Shown here: positions 36,013 to 46,742 of the stretch, piece after piece
How the letters are laid out: every line of letters begins with the position of its first letter
How positions within the stretch are numbered: the stretch's first letter is position 1
DNA from: Amycolatopsis saalfeldensis
GTDB lineage: Bacteria > Actinomycetota > Actinomycetes > Mycobacteriales > Pseudonocardiaceae
NCBI RefSeq assembly: GCF_900110575.1
Contig: NZ_FOEF01000003.1
Span: 563,689-627,688, forward strand
Reading direction: 5' to 3'
Length of the DNA: 64,000 nt
Notes under the pieces: model-generated
Told to the model about the DNA's origin: nothing
Database searches by the model: none
What the model saw: only the letters and a program-made list of their open reading frames with translations
Translations under genes and position numbers: made by a program

Positions 36013-37215
36013 GTGAAGATCCTGTTCTGCTCCGCGCCCGGCTACGGGCTGACCCTGCCGCTGATCCCGTTGATCTGGGCCGCGCGCGCCGCGGGTCACG
36101 AGGTGCTGCTGGCCACCACGTCCGAGATGACCGACGCGGGCGCCCGCGCCGGATTGCCGGTCTGCGACGTCTTCCCGCAGCGCGACGTGTGGCACGACCT
36201 GATGTCGTCGATCCGGCCGGGGGCCGGGTCGAACGACGACGTGCCGGAGGAGTACCGGCTGGCGCGCGAGGCCGGCAACCCGTTCGGGCTGTTCGTGGTG
36301 ACCATGACCGAGGGGACGATCAAGGCCGGCCGCGCGTTCGGCGCCGAGCTGGTCGTCTACACCTCCGACCACGCCGCCGGGATGCTGGCGGCCGCGGCGC
36401 TCGGCGTGCCGGCGCTGGAGGTCGGCAACCGCGTCTCGTGGTCGATGCGGGACATGGACTGGCGCGAGGCCGGGCGCAACCCGTTCGGCGAGGACGAGGT
36501 CAGCGTCATCATGCGGGAGAAGCTCGGGATCGGTGACGCCAAGGCGGAAGTCGTCGCGCGGATCGACCCGCGGGCGCCCAGCATGGGCGGGATGGGCGCG
36601 GGCGAGGAGCACGCCGACGAGCGCGACGGCGTGCCGTGGTGGCCGATGCGGTTCGTGCCCTACAACGGCGGAACCGTGGTCCCGGAGTGGGCGCTGCACC
36701 GCCCGGAGCGGCCGAGGGTAGCGGTCACGCTCGGCACGGTGGTGCCGGCGATGTCCGGGGTCAGCAGCCTGCGCGTGGTGATCGAGGCGCTCGGCGGGAT
36801 GGACGTCGACGTGGTGCTCGCCGCCGGCACGGCCGACCTGACCGGCCTCGGCGAGCTGCCGTCCAATGTGGACTCGGTCGGTTTCCTGCCGCTGTCGGCG
36901 TTCCTGCCGACCTGCGCGGCGATCGTGCACCACGGCGGCTCGGGCACCACCGCGGCGCCGCTGTTCTACGGGATCCCGCAGCTGGTGCTGCCGGCGTTCG
37001 CGGACAACCCGATGTCGGCGCAGCGCGTCGCCGACCGCGGGGTGGGCCTGACCCACGATCCGGCCACTGTGGACGTCGCCACCGTCCGCGCCATGGTCGG
37101 GCGGCTGCTGGAGGAGGAGGCCTTCCGCACCGCGGCCACGCAGGTCCGCGACGAGATGGCCACCCAGCCCAGCCCGAGCGCCGTCCTGGAGCGGGTGGTC
37201 GGCGCGCTCGGCTGA
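36013..37215 (+). CDS. Glycosyltransferase, GT1 / UDP-glycosyltransferase (macrolide-type) fold
   Basis: A 400-residue GT-B enzyme similar to those that glycosylate antibiotics. It starts at GTG 36013 (MKILFCSAPGYGLTLPLIPL). The N-terminal acceptor domain has RAAGHEVLLATTSE. The C-terminal donor-binding domain has FLPLSAFLPTCAAIVHHGGSGTTAAPLFYGIPQLVLP, the HHGGxGT nucleotide-sugar signature. No sugar-biosynthesis or scaffold genes are near, so it may inactivate or modify an external small molecule. It is convergent with an SDR. Confidence 0.88.
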   Translation: MKILFCSAPGYGLTLPLIPLIWAARAAGHEVLLATTSEMTDAGARAGLPVCDVFPQRDVWHDLMSSIRPGAGSNDDVPEEYRLAREAGNPFGLFVVTMTEGTIKAGRAFGAELVVYTSDHAAGMLAAAALGVPALEVGNRVSWSMRDMDWREAGRNPFGEDEVSVIMREKLGIGDAKAEVVARIDPRAPSMGGMGAGEEHADERDGVPWWPMRFVPYNGGTVVPEWALHRPERPRVAVTLGTVVPAMSGVSSLRVVIEALGGMDVDVVLAAGTADLTGLGELPSNVDSVGFLPLSAFLPTCAAIVHHGGSGTTAAPLFYGIPQLVLPAFADNPMSAQRVADRGVGLTHDPATVDVATVRAMVGRLLEEEAFRTAATQVRDEMATQPSPSAVLERVVGALG

Positions 37216-37226
37216 GCCCCGGCCGG

Positions 37227-38162
37227 TCAGCGGAACGAGTACCGGACGCCGGTGAGTTCCGCGGAGATCTCCCAGAGCCTCGCGGCGGCGTCCGGGTCGG
37301 TGGCGCGGGGGCCGGGCCGCAGCGGGACCGGCGGGCCGTACATCCCGCTGCGCCCGCCCGGCCCGAAGAACTGGCCGCCCTCGACGTCCGGCGCGGTCGC
37401 GGCGCGCAGCTGGCTCGCCGCGCCGCGCCCGACCGGCTGCGCCACCAGCGCGTTGCCCACGCGCAGCAGCAGCCCGGCGAACCCGCGCGCACCGGACGAA
37501 GGCAGGTTCGTCGAGGTGAACCCCGGGTGCGCCAGCACACTCGCCACCGGCACCGCGTCCGCGCGCAGCCGCCGGTCCAGCTCGAGTCCGAAGAGGACAT
37601 TCGCGAACTTGGACTGCCGGTACGCCTTCAGCGGCCGGTACACCCGTGCGCCGTGGAGGTCGTCGAAGTCGATCGACCCGTCGCGGTAGGCCTCCGAACT
37701 GACCGTGACGACTCGAGCGCCGGTGCCCCGCCGCAACAGGGGCAGCAGCAACCCGGTCAGCGCGAAGTGCCCGAGGTGGTTGACCCCGAACTGCGACTCG
37801 AACCCCTGCGCGGTCAGCGAACGCCCCGGCATCCCGATGCCCGCGTTGTTGACCAGCAGATCGATCGGCCGCCCGCGCGCGCCGAGCGTGGCGGCGAACT
37901 CGCGCACGGAGCCGAGGTCCGCGAGGTCGAGGCGCAGCATCTCCAACTCCCCGGCGCCCTCTGCGCGCAACCGCCCAAGCGCGGCGAGCCCCCGGCCTTC
38001 GTCGCGCGAGGCCATGACCACGTGCGCGCCGCGGGCCGCCAGCACCCGGCAGGTCTCGTACCCGAGCCCGCTGTTGGCGCCGGTGACCACGGCCGTACGC
38101 CCGCTCTGGTCCGGGATTTCGGCTGCCGTCCACCGGGTCCCCGCGCCACGGGAATTGCTCAC
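37227..38162 (-). CDS. SDR oxidoreductase, retinol-dehydrogenase-like
   Basis: A 311-residue short-chain dehydrogenase if started at GTG 38162. That start is favoured because it overlaps the stop of a 27-codon frame (GTGA); GTG 38189 is the alternative. It opens TRWTAAEIPDQSGRTAVVTG, with cofactor motif TGANSGLGYET, NNAG in the fourth strand and catalytic VSSEAY...YRQSKFANVLF. The extended C-terminus with GMYGPPVPLRPGPRATDPDAA is typical of the retinol/protochlorophyllide-type SDRs. Substrate unknown. Confidence 0.87.
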   Translation of the reverse strand: MSNSRGAGTRWTAAEIPDQSGRTAVVTGANSGLGYETCRVLAARGAHVVMASRDEGRGLAALGRLRAEGAGELEMLRLDLADLGSVREFAATLGARGRPIDLLVNNAGIGMPGRSLTAQGFESQFGVNHLGHFALTGLLLPLLRRGTGARVVTVSSEAYRDGSIDFDDLHGARVYRPLKAYRQSKFANVLFGLELDRRLRADAVPVASVLAHPGFTSTNLPSSGARGFAGLLLRVGNALVAQPVGRGAASQLRAATAPDVEGGQFFGPGGRSGMYGPPVPLRPGPRATDPDAAARLWEISAELTGVRYSFR

Positions 38163-38242
38163 CGCGCGCGGCGAGGCTGCACTGGCCACGCGAAGAGGGC
38201 CAGGTACAGCGGGACGATGCGGAAGGCCGCCAAGGTGTCCAT
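38159..38242 (-). CDS. Possible 27-residue leader peptide coupled to the SDR
   Basis: ATG 38242 opens MDTLAAFRIVPLYLALFAWP, then VQPRRAR and a TGA that overlaps the SDR GTG by 4 bp. The hydrophobic core with a basic tail resembles a single membrane segment, and codons end mostly in G or C. No strong ribosome site precedes the ATG. It may be a true small membrane peptide, a translational coupling device, or chance. Confidence 0.35.
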   Translation of the reverse strand: MDTLAAFRIVPLYLALFAWPVQPRRAR

Positions 38243-38310
38243 CTGCCCGACGGTACCGTGGCCCCGGGCTTTCGCCGAGCGTGTTCTGCCGCGCGGCGAC
38301 CGCCCCGGAA

Positions 38311-38772
38311 TCAGGTGCCGGTGTGCCGCCGCTGGTGTTCGGTGATGTCGGTGAACAGCTGCTTGAAGCGGTCGTACTCCGTGCGGCCGAGGCGGCGGGC
38401 GTGGCGTTGCTGGATGGTCGCCATGATGGCGTCCGCCGCCTCGGACTGGGCCAGGCCGCGGGCGGTGGGGCAGACCAGCTTCGCGCGGCGGTCGCGGGGG
38501 TCGGGGCGCCGGCGGACGTAGCCGAGGGCTTCCAGTTCGTCGATCAGGGTGCCGATGATCTGCTTGTGCTGCCCCGAAAGCCGGGCCAGGTCGGTGGCGC
38601 GGACGCCGTCCGGGTCGAGGTAGGCGAGCACGGCGCCGTGGCGGTGGTTCAGGTCGTCGAAGCCCCGTGCGGCCAGCTCGGTGAACAGCTCCCGCTGCAC
38701 CGCGAACAGCAGCCGGCCCGCCAGCACGCCCAGATCGGGATCCGTCGCGTTCCGCTCGGCGCGGGTGACCAT
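38311..38772 (-). CDS. MarR family regulator
   Basis: A 153-residue winged-helix dimer. DNA-binding region VRATDLARLSGQHKQIIGTL followed by LEALGYVRRRPDPRDRRAKL, the MarR wing. It lies between an SDR and a UvrA paralogue, all leftward, with 65 bp separating it from the UvrA gene. It could regulate either neighbour. Confidence 0.87.
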   Translation of the reverse strand: MVTRAERNATDPDLGVLAGRLLFAVQRELFTELAARGFDDLNHRHGAVLAYLDPDGVRATDLARLSGQHKQIIGTLIDELEALGYVRRRPDPRDRRAKLVCPTARGLAQSEAADAIMATIQQRHARRLGRTEYDRFKQLFTDITEHQRRHTGT

Positions 38773-38837
38773 CCGCCGTTCTCCCCTCGGCCGGCCGATT
38801 TCCCGCCCACCTTACCGGCCGCCGCGTTCGGTGATCA

Positions 38838-41228
<2,391 letters not shown>

Positions 41229-41285
41229 CGGTGTCTCCGTCTCGTGCTACGTCGCTGGCTCATCTAAGCAGGTCCGGGCGGGTCC

Positions 41286-41636
41286 TCAGCTGTCCTGGAG
41301 TAGCCCGAGCACGTTGCCGTCGGCGTCGGTGACGGTGGCCACGCGGCGGCCGGGCCCGACCTCGCGCGCGGCGTCCTGCACGGTGGCGCCCGCGGCGGTC
41401 AGCTCGGCCAGCTTCGCCTCGATGTCGGCCACCTCCCAGTAGGCCACCGGCGAGGTCATGGCCTGCGGGCCGCCCTTGGGCACGAGCCCGATGTGCTGGC
41501 CGCCGGCCTCGAACCCGACGTAGTAGGGCGAGTCGGCGCTCGGCTCGACACCGAGCAGCACGGTGTACACGGCCTTGGCCTTCTCCAGGTCGGAAACGGG
41601 GTGCAGCACGGTCTTGATGCCGGGGGTGGCGTCCAT
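41286..41636 (-). CDS. VOC family protein
   Basis: A 116-residue glyoxalase-fold protein, starting MDATPGIKTVLHPVSDLEKA and ending VATVTDADGNVLGLLQDS. It contains the usual two beta-alpha-beta-beta-beta modules (YYVGFEAGGQHIGLVPKG in the middle). It precedes the UvrA paralogue by 57 bp in the same direction and may be co-transcribed. VOC proteins often bind and neutralise antibiotics, which would suit the UvrA neighbour, but this is inference. Confidence 0.87.
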   Translation of the reverse strand: MDATPGIKTVLHPVSDLEKAKAVYTVLLGVEPSADSPYYVGFEAGGQHIGLVPKGGPQAMTSPVAYWEVADIEAKLAELTAAGATVQDAAREVGPGRRVATVTDADGNVLGLLQDS

Positions 41637-41843
41637 GAGTGGCTCCTGGATTCGTGGTCGGTTCTGTGGTCGCCAACGCTAGGCGGGGCCCGGGGGCGGC
41701 GCTTCTCGATTCCTGATCGTTTGTCAGGACGGCGGACAGCTTCCCCGGCGGCGCTGGACAGCGCCCGACCCCCGCTGCGATTCTGGGTGCGGATTTCCAA
41801 CGTTGTAAAAGCGCGGGGGCTGCCCCCGGGATGGAGTCAAACG

Positions 41844-44800
41844 GTGAAAACGCGCACCGTGCGTCGGCTGGCCCGGTCCCTTCGGAGAAAGATCGCGGTG
41901 GCCGCCGCGGTGGCGGTCGCCGTGACAGCTGCGCCGGCCGTCGCGCTGGCGGACCCGGCCGCGCAGCTCGCGGCGGCGACCGTATCGGCCGGGGACGCGC
42001 GGTTCATCGTCCTTTCCCCGACGCTGATCCGGACCGAGTACGCCGGCGACGGCAAGTTCACCGATCAGGCGACGTTCAACGCCATCGGCCGCTCCTCCTT
42101 CCGGCGGACGCCGTTCACCACCCGCGTTTCCGGCGATCTGCTCACCGTCAGCACCAGCGCGATGACCCTGACCTACGAGAAGGGCTCCGGCCCGTTCTCC
42201 GCGAAGAACCTGAGCGTGCGGCTCAAAGCCGGCGCGCAGCCGGTGACCGCGGCGCCGTGGCAGCACTTGATCTGCGCGGCCGGCGCGCTGTGCGAGGCGG
42301 AGGACCTGGCGTACGGCGGGGTCAGCGTCGCGACCGACCACTCCGGCTACGGGGGCAGCGGCTTCCTGGCCGGGTTCCAGGGCCAGGGGAGCCGGGCCTC
42401 CGCGGACGTCGACGTCGCGACCGCGGGCACGTACCAGTTCGACCTGCGGTACGCGAACGCCGTCGCCGGGGACGGCCAGCACACGACGCGCACGCTCTCG
42501 CTTTCGGTCGACGGCGGGGCGAACCGGACGGTGAGCCTGCCGCCCACCGACACCTGGGACACCTGGGCGCTCGTCGCCGCGAAGCTCTCGCTCGCCGCCG
42601 GCCGCCACACGATCACGCTGACCCGCACGGCCGCCGACTCCGGCAACGTGAACGTCGACAGCGTCGCGCTGGTGGCCCCGGACGCGCCGTACCCGTCCGC
42701 CGCCGCGCGGGCGGTCACCGACTGTCCTTTCGGGACCTCCTGCGAGGCCGAGGTGGGGCGCCCGGCCGGGTCGGCCAGCCGTGCGACCGACCACCAGGGC
42801 TTCTCCGGCAACGGTTTCCTCGCCGGGCTGAACCAGGGCGCGGGCCTGACCGAGCCGGTGGTGAACGTGCCCGCGGACGGCACGTACGCGGTGCAGGTCC
42901 GCTACGCCAACGGCCTCGGCGGCGACGGCCTCCACCAGGACCGGACCGCGACCGTCTCGGCCGGCGGTGCGACACAGCAGCTGACCTTGCCCGCCACGAA
43001 GGACTGGGACACCTGGGCCACCGCCTCGGTGACGGTCCCGCTCAAGGCCGGCGCGAACGACCTCGTGTTCGGCTGCCCGGACGCCGTCTCCTGCCACGTC
43101 AACCTCGACACGGTCGCCGTGACGGCGGCCGGCGCGCCCGCTCCGGCGCCGCACCTGGCGCTCGGCGGCTACCGTCGCGGGCTCGACGGCTACAACGGTG
43201 ACAACGGCGCCCCGGGCACCACGCCGGGCCTGCTGAACCGCGACGGCTGGTACCTGCTGGACGACACCGCTTCAGCGCTGTACGACCCGGCCACCCGCCA
43301 GGTCACCCCGCGGCCCGGGCACGGCGGGCAGTCCTATCAGGACGGTTACCTGTTCGGCTACGGCCACGACTACCAGCAGGGCCTCGGCGACCTCGCCACC
43401 CTGACCGGACCGCCGGAGCTGCTGCCGCGCTGGGCGTACGGCGTCTGGTACTCCGAGTACTTCGACCGCACCGCGGCCGACTACCGCGACACCATCCTGC
43501 CGCGCTTCCGCGCCGAAAACGTGCCGCTGGACGTGCTGGTCACCGACACCGACTTCAAGGCACCCGACACCTGGGACGGCTGGTCGATGGACCGCACGAA
43601 GTTCCCCGACCCCAAGGGCTTCTTCGACTGGTCGGCGTCACAGGGGCTGCACAACACGCTCAACATCCACCCCAGCATCAAGAGCTCCGACCCGAAGTTC
43701 GCGCAGGCGCAGGCCACCGCGAAGGGCAAGCTGGCCGGCTGCGGTGGCGACTGCCACGCCTTCGACTGGGGCGACCCGGACCAGCTCAAGGCGTACCTGG
43801 ACCTGCACCAGGAGATGGAGGCCCAGGGCAACGACTTCTGGTGGCTCGACTGGTGCTGTGACAACTCGCAGTCCTCTTTGGACGGCGTCACCCCCGACGC
43901 GTGGATCAACCAGCAGTACGCCACCGACGCCGACAAGACCGTCGGCCGCGGGTTCGTCATCTCCCGCGCGTACGGCTCGCTGCAGGCCGGCGGTTACGGC
44001 AACCCGGGCGCCCTGCCGACCGGGCCGTGGGCGGACAAGCGCAGCACCATCCACTTCACCGGGGACACCGCGTCGACCTGGGGCACGCTGAAGGCCGAGG
44101 TCGGCTACACGCCAGGGGAGGCGGTGGCCACCGGGATGTCCGCGATCAGCCACGACATCGGCGGCCACGTGGACACCACCGGCCTGCCGGGCTCCGAGAC
44201 CTACGTCAGCGGCGGGCAGACGCACCAGAGCACCAAGCTGCCCGACGACATGTACGCGCGCTGGGTGCAGCTCGGCACCTTCCAGCCGGTGGACCGCCTG
44301 CACAGCAACCACAGCGACCGGCTGCCCTGGCAGTACGGGGCCGAGGCGAAGGCGTCGGCGGAGAAGTTCCTGGTGCTGCGCGAAGACCTCGTGCCCTACA
44401 CCTACACGCTGGCCCAGCAGGCGGCCGCGACCGGCGTCCCCGTCGTCCGCCCGGCCTACCTCCAGTACCCGGAGGAGGAGAACGCCTACGCGACCGCGGG
44501 CAGTGAGTACCTCTACGGCCCGGACATGCTGGTCGCGCCGGTGACCACCCCGGGCTCGTCGGCGACCACCTCGGTCTGGTTCCCGCCGGGGCAGTGGACC
44601 GACTACTTCACCGGCCGGACCTACGCGGGCGGCACCACGCAGGACGTGACCACCGGCCTCGGCTCGATGCCGGTGTTCGTCCGCGCGGGCGGGATCGTGG
44701 CGACGCGGACCAATCATGTCGCCAACGACGTCCAGAACCCGCTCGACCGCGTCACCCTGACCGTGGCGGCCGGCGCGCCCGGCACGTTCAGCCTGTACGA

Positions 44801-45074
44801 GGACAATGGCACCAACGCGAAGCAGAACTCGACCACGGCGGTCCACGCGAGCGGGCACAGCGTCCGGATCGACGGGGCCAGGGGATCGTTCGCGGGACAG
44901 CCGAAGAGTCGCGTGTGGACGGTGTCGATCCTGGGGGCCACGGCCCCGGCGCAGGTGACCGCGGACGGGCGGAAGCTGCCGTCGTCCGCCTGGCACTGGG
45001 ACGCCGCGGCGCACAAGCTGACAGTGGAGCTGCCCCGGCGTGACGTCCATGCGCCGGTGACAGTGACTTACTGA
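41844..45074 (+). CDS. Secreted GH31 glycoside hydrolase with two carbohydrate-binding modules
   Basis: A 1,076-residue exported enzyme. GTG 41844 follows GGAG and opens MKTRTVRRLARSLRRKIAVA, a signal peptide cut near ALA-DPA. After an N-terminal GH31 beta domain come two CBM6/35-like modules, about residues 141-282 and 290-429, each opening with CEAE and containing LRYANAVAGDG or VRYANGLGGDG. They look duplicated. The catalytic barrel starts near 519 (LLPRWAYGVWYSEYFDR). The likely nucleophile is Asp669 in FWWLDWCC and the acid/base Asp741 in HFTGDT. The WWLDWCC form differs from the common WIDMNE of alpha-glucosidases, so substrate specificity is open. Confidence 0.92.
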   Translation: MKTRTVRRLARSLRRKIAVAAAVAVAVTAAPAVALADPAAQLAAATVSAGDARFIVLSPTLIRTEYAGDGKFTDQATFNAIGRSSFRRTPFTTRVSGDLLTVSTSAMTLTYEKGSGPFSAKNLSVRLKAGAQPVTAAPWQHLICAAGALCEAEDLAYGGVSVATDHSGYGGSGFLAGFQGQGSRASADVDVATAGTYQFDLRYANAVAGDGQHTTRTLSLSVDGGANRTVSLPPTDTWDTWALVAAKLSLAAGRHTITLTRTAADSGNVNVDSVALVAPDAPYPSAAARAVTDCPFGTSCEAEVGRPAGSASRATDHQGFSGNGFLAGLNQGAGLTEPVVNVPADGTYAVQVRYANGLGGDGLHQDRTATVSAGGATQQLTLPATKDWDTWATASVTVPLKAGANDLVFGCPDAVSCHVNLDTVAVTAAGAPAPAPHLALGGYRRGLDGYNGDNGAPGTTPGLLNRDGWYLLDDTASALYDPATRQVTPRPGHGGQSYQDGYLFGYGHDYQQGLGDLATLTGPPELLPRWAYGVWYSEYFDRTAADYRDTILPRFRAENVPLDVLVTDTDFKAPDTWDGWSMDRTKFPDPKGFFDWSASQGLHNTLNIHPSIKSSDPKFAQAQATAKGKLAGCGGDCHAFDWGDPDQLKAYLDLHQEMEAQGNDFWWLDWCCDNSQSSLDGVTPDAWINQQYATDADKTVGRGFVISRAYGSLQAGGYGNPGALPTGPWADKRSTIHFTGDTASTWGTLKAEVGYTPGEAVATGMSAISHDIGGHVDTTGLPGSETYVSGGQTHQSTKLPDDMYARWVQLGTFQPVDRLHSNHSDRLPWQYGAEAKASAEKFLVLREDLVPYTYTLAQQAAATGVPVVRPAYLQYPEEENAYATAGSEYLYGPDMLVAPVTTPGSSATTSVWFPPGQWTDYFTGRTYAGGTTQDVTTGLGSMPVFVRAGGIVATRTNHVANDVQNPLDRVTLTVAAGAPGTFSLYEDNGTNAKQNSTTAVHASGHSVRIDGARGSFAGQPKSRVWTVSILGATAPAQVTADGRKLPSSAWHWDAAAHKLTVELPRRDVHAPVTVTY

Positions 45075-45190
45075 CGCTTGGTGAACCGCTGGGTCTTGGC
45101 GATGTCCTGGCGGCGACGGGGCTTCCAGAACGTGGCCGGTCACCACCGCCCTCAAACGCCACAGCGGGGCTCTTCGGCCCGGGAGTGATC
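45075..45190. other. Short convergent gap without a gene
   Basis: Between the GH31 and TetR stops. No open frame with coding bias and no clean terminator stem was found. Confidence 0.3.
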
Positions 45191-45796
45191 TCAGCGGAGG
45201 CGTCGCTGGAGGACGTCGGCGAGGACTGCGGTCACGACCTTGCCGACGTCTTCCGGCTGGGCGCTGTCCAGCCGGTCTCCGGCGGCGAACAGGAGATGCC
45301 CGGCGCCGGTCAGCGAGAGGGCCAGTGACGCGGTGTCGGCGTCGGCGGCGATGCGGCCCAGTTCGCGCTCGCCGGTGAGGTAGGCGGCGAGCATGGCGCT
45401 CGCTTCGACGAGGACCGGGATGCCTTGGGCCGGGCCGGTTTCGCGCAGCCGGGCACGCAGCTCGTCGCGGAAGATGACGAGGCTGACGATGGCCACGACG
45501 AGCGGGTCGAACAACTCCGTCAACGCGTTGGCGACGTTGCCGGCGACGCTGCCGATCCCGGCCGACGCCCGCAGGAGCGCGGCCTGGTCCTCGACCCGGG
45601 CGACGCGGTCGCGCACGAGTTCGGCGAGGAAGGCGTCGAAGTCGGGGAAGTGCCGGTGCAGGACGCCCTTGGCGACCCCGGCCTCGGCCGTCACCGCGCG
45701 GCTGGTCAGCGCCTCCGGCCCGTCGCGCAGCAAAACCCGTTGCGCGGCAACGAAAAGCTGCTGGCGAGCGTCGCGGATGTGGATCCCGGTCGGCAC
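45191..45796 (-). CDS. TetR family regulator
   Basis: A 201-residue repressor. Helix-turn-helix LTSRAVTAEAGVAKGVLHRH followed by FPDFDAFLAELVRDRV. The C-terminal domain is helical and long, as in TetR proteins controlling neighbouring methyltransferase or exporter genes. It diverges from a methyltransferase, with two 16-bp palindromes between them, 20 bp apart, which are its probable operators. Confidence 0.88.
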   Translation of the reverse strand: MPTGIHIRDARQQLFVAAQRVLLRDGPEALTSRAVTAEAGVAKGVLHRHFPDFDAFLAELVRDRVARVEDQAALLRASAGIGSVAGNVANALTELFDPLVVAIVSLVIFRDELRARLRETGPAQGIPVLVEASAMLAAYLTGERELGRIAADADTASLALSLTGAGHLLFAAGDRLDSAQPEDVGKVVTAVLADVLQRRLR

Positions 45797-45820
45797 TGGT
45801 CTGGCCTCCGCCTTGTTTGA

Positions 45821-45836
45821 GTGGGCACGTGCCCAC
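45821..45836. promoter_or_regulatory. Operator palindrome 1 (TetR)
   Basis: GTGGGCACGTGCCCAC is a perfect 16-bp palindrome 24 bp upstream of the TetR start. A near-identical site begins exactly 20 bp further on, i.e. on the same face of the helix two turns away. Confidence 0.75.
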
Positions 45837-45840
45837 TATG

Positions 45841-45856
45841 GTGGGCGCATGCCCAC
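45841..45856. promoter_or_regulatory. Operator palindrome 2, covering the methyltransferase start codon
   Basis: GTGGGCGCATGCCCAC differs from site 1 only in its centre (GCAT against ACGT). The ATG of the methyltransferase (45849-45851) is the centre of the site, so bound repressor would sit on the start codon. TTGTTT (45813-45818) and TATGGT (45837-45842), 18 bp apart, could be the promoter of a leaderless mRNA beginning at the ATG. Confidence 0.7.
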
Positions 45857-46673
45857 TTTACCGGAGCCGACCCCGCCGCCCGCCGAGTCGCACCAGCACC
45901 GCGGCATGGCCGAGTCGTTCGGCGTGGATCCCGCGCGGTACGACCGGGCCCGGCCCCGTTATCCGGACGCGCTGGTGCAGCGGATCGTCAGCGCCAGTCC
46001 CGGGCGTGACGTCCTCGACGTCGGCTGCGGCACCGGCATCGGCGCCCGCCAGTTCCAGGCGGCGGGGTGCGCGGTGCTGGGCGTCGACCCGGACGCGCGG
46101 ATGGCGGAGTTCGCGCGGGGGACCGGGGTCGAGGCCGAGGTGGCGAAGTTCGAAACCTGGGAGCCGGCCGGGCGGGTGTTCGACGCGGTGGTCGCCGGGC
46201 AGTCCTGGCACTGGGTGGACCCGGTCGCGGGCGCGGCCAAGGCGGCCCGCGTCCTGCGGCCCGGCGGCCGGCTGGCGGTGTTCGGCCACGTGTTCGCCGC
46301 CCCGCCCGAGGTCCAGGCGGCCTTCGCCGAGGTCTACCGGCGGCTGGTGCCGGACTCGCCGCTGAACTCCGCGCCGTCCCGGACCCCGCTGGAGACCTAC
46401 CAGGCGATGTTCGCCCACGCGGCCGACGGTTTCCGCGAGGCGGGCGGCTTCGGCGAACCGGAGCAGTGGCGGTTCGACTGGGAGCAGTCCTACACCCGCG
46501 ACGAGTGGCTCGACCACCTGCCGACCACCGGCGTCCTCACCCGCCTGCCGCCGGACCGGCTGGCCGAGGTGCTGCACGTGGTCGGCGCCGCCATCGACGG
46601 ACTCGGCGGCGGTTTCACCCTGCCGTACACCACCTTGGCCGCCACGGCCGTGCGCAGCAGTGCCGTCGGGTAG
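45849..46673 (+). CDS. Class I SAM-dependent methyltransferase
   Basis: A 274-residue methyltransferase of the Methyltransf_11 type. SAM motif I is VLDVGCGTGIGARQF, the acidic ribose residue is in VLGVDPDARMAE, and motif III region is RVLRPGGRLAVFGH. The N-terminal HRGMAESFGVDPARYDRARP is typical of family members acting on small molecules. The start codon lies inside an operator palindrome and no ribosome site is visible, which supports leaderless translation. Its control by the divergent TetR is likely. Confidence 0.88.
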   Translation: MPTLPEPTPPPAESHQHRGMAESFGVDPARYDRARPRYPDALVQRIVSASPGRDVLDVGCGTGIGARQFQAAGCAVLGVDPDARMAEFARGTGVEAEVAKFETWEPAGRVFDAVVAGQSWHWVDPVAGAAKAARVLRPGGRLAVFGHVFAAPPEVQAAFAEVYRRLVPDSPLNSAPSRTPLETYQAMFAHAADGFREAGGFGEPEQWRFDWEQSYTRDEWLDHLPTTGVLTRLPPDRLAEVLHVVGAAIDGLGGGFTLPYTTLAATAVRSSAVG

Positions 46674-46685
46674 CCTGACAGGCGC

Positions 46686-46700
46686 GTTCACGAAGTGAAC
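46686..46700. promoter_or_regulatory. IclR-box 1: GTTCAC-GAA-GTGAAC
   Basis: A perfect 6-bp inverted repeat with a 3-bp spacer, 43 bp upstream of the IclR start. The same site recurs at 50006-50020 and, degenerate, at 50100-50114, marking one regulon. Confidence 0.75.
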
Positions 46701-46742
46701 ATCGTCTTCAAGCCCAGGAGCAACACCCGAAGGGAGAGTCCC

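Noticed and set aside
36013..37215. A natural-product biosynthetic cluster around the glycosyltransferase
   Set aside because: No polyketide, peptide or deoxysugar genes nearby.
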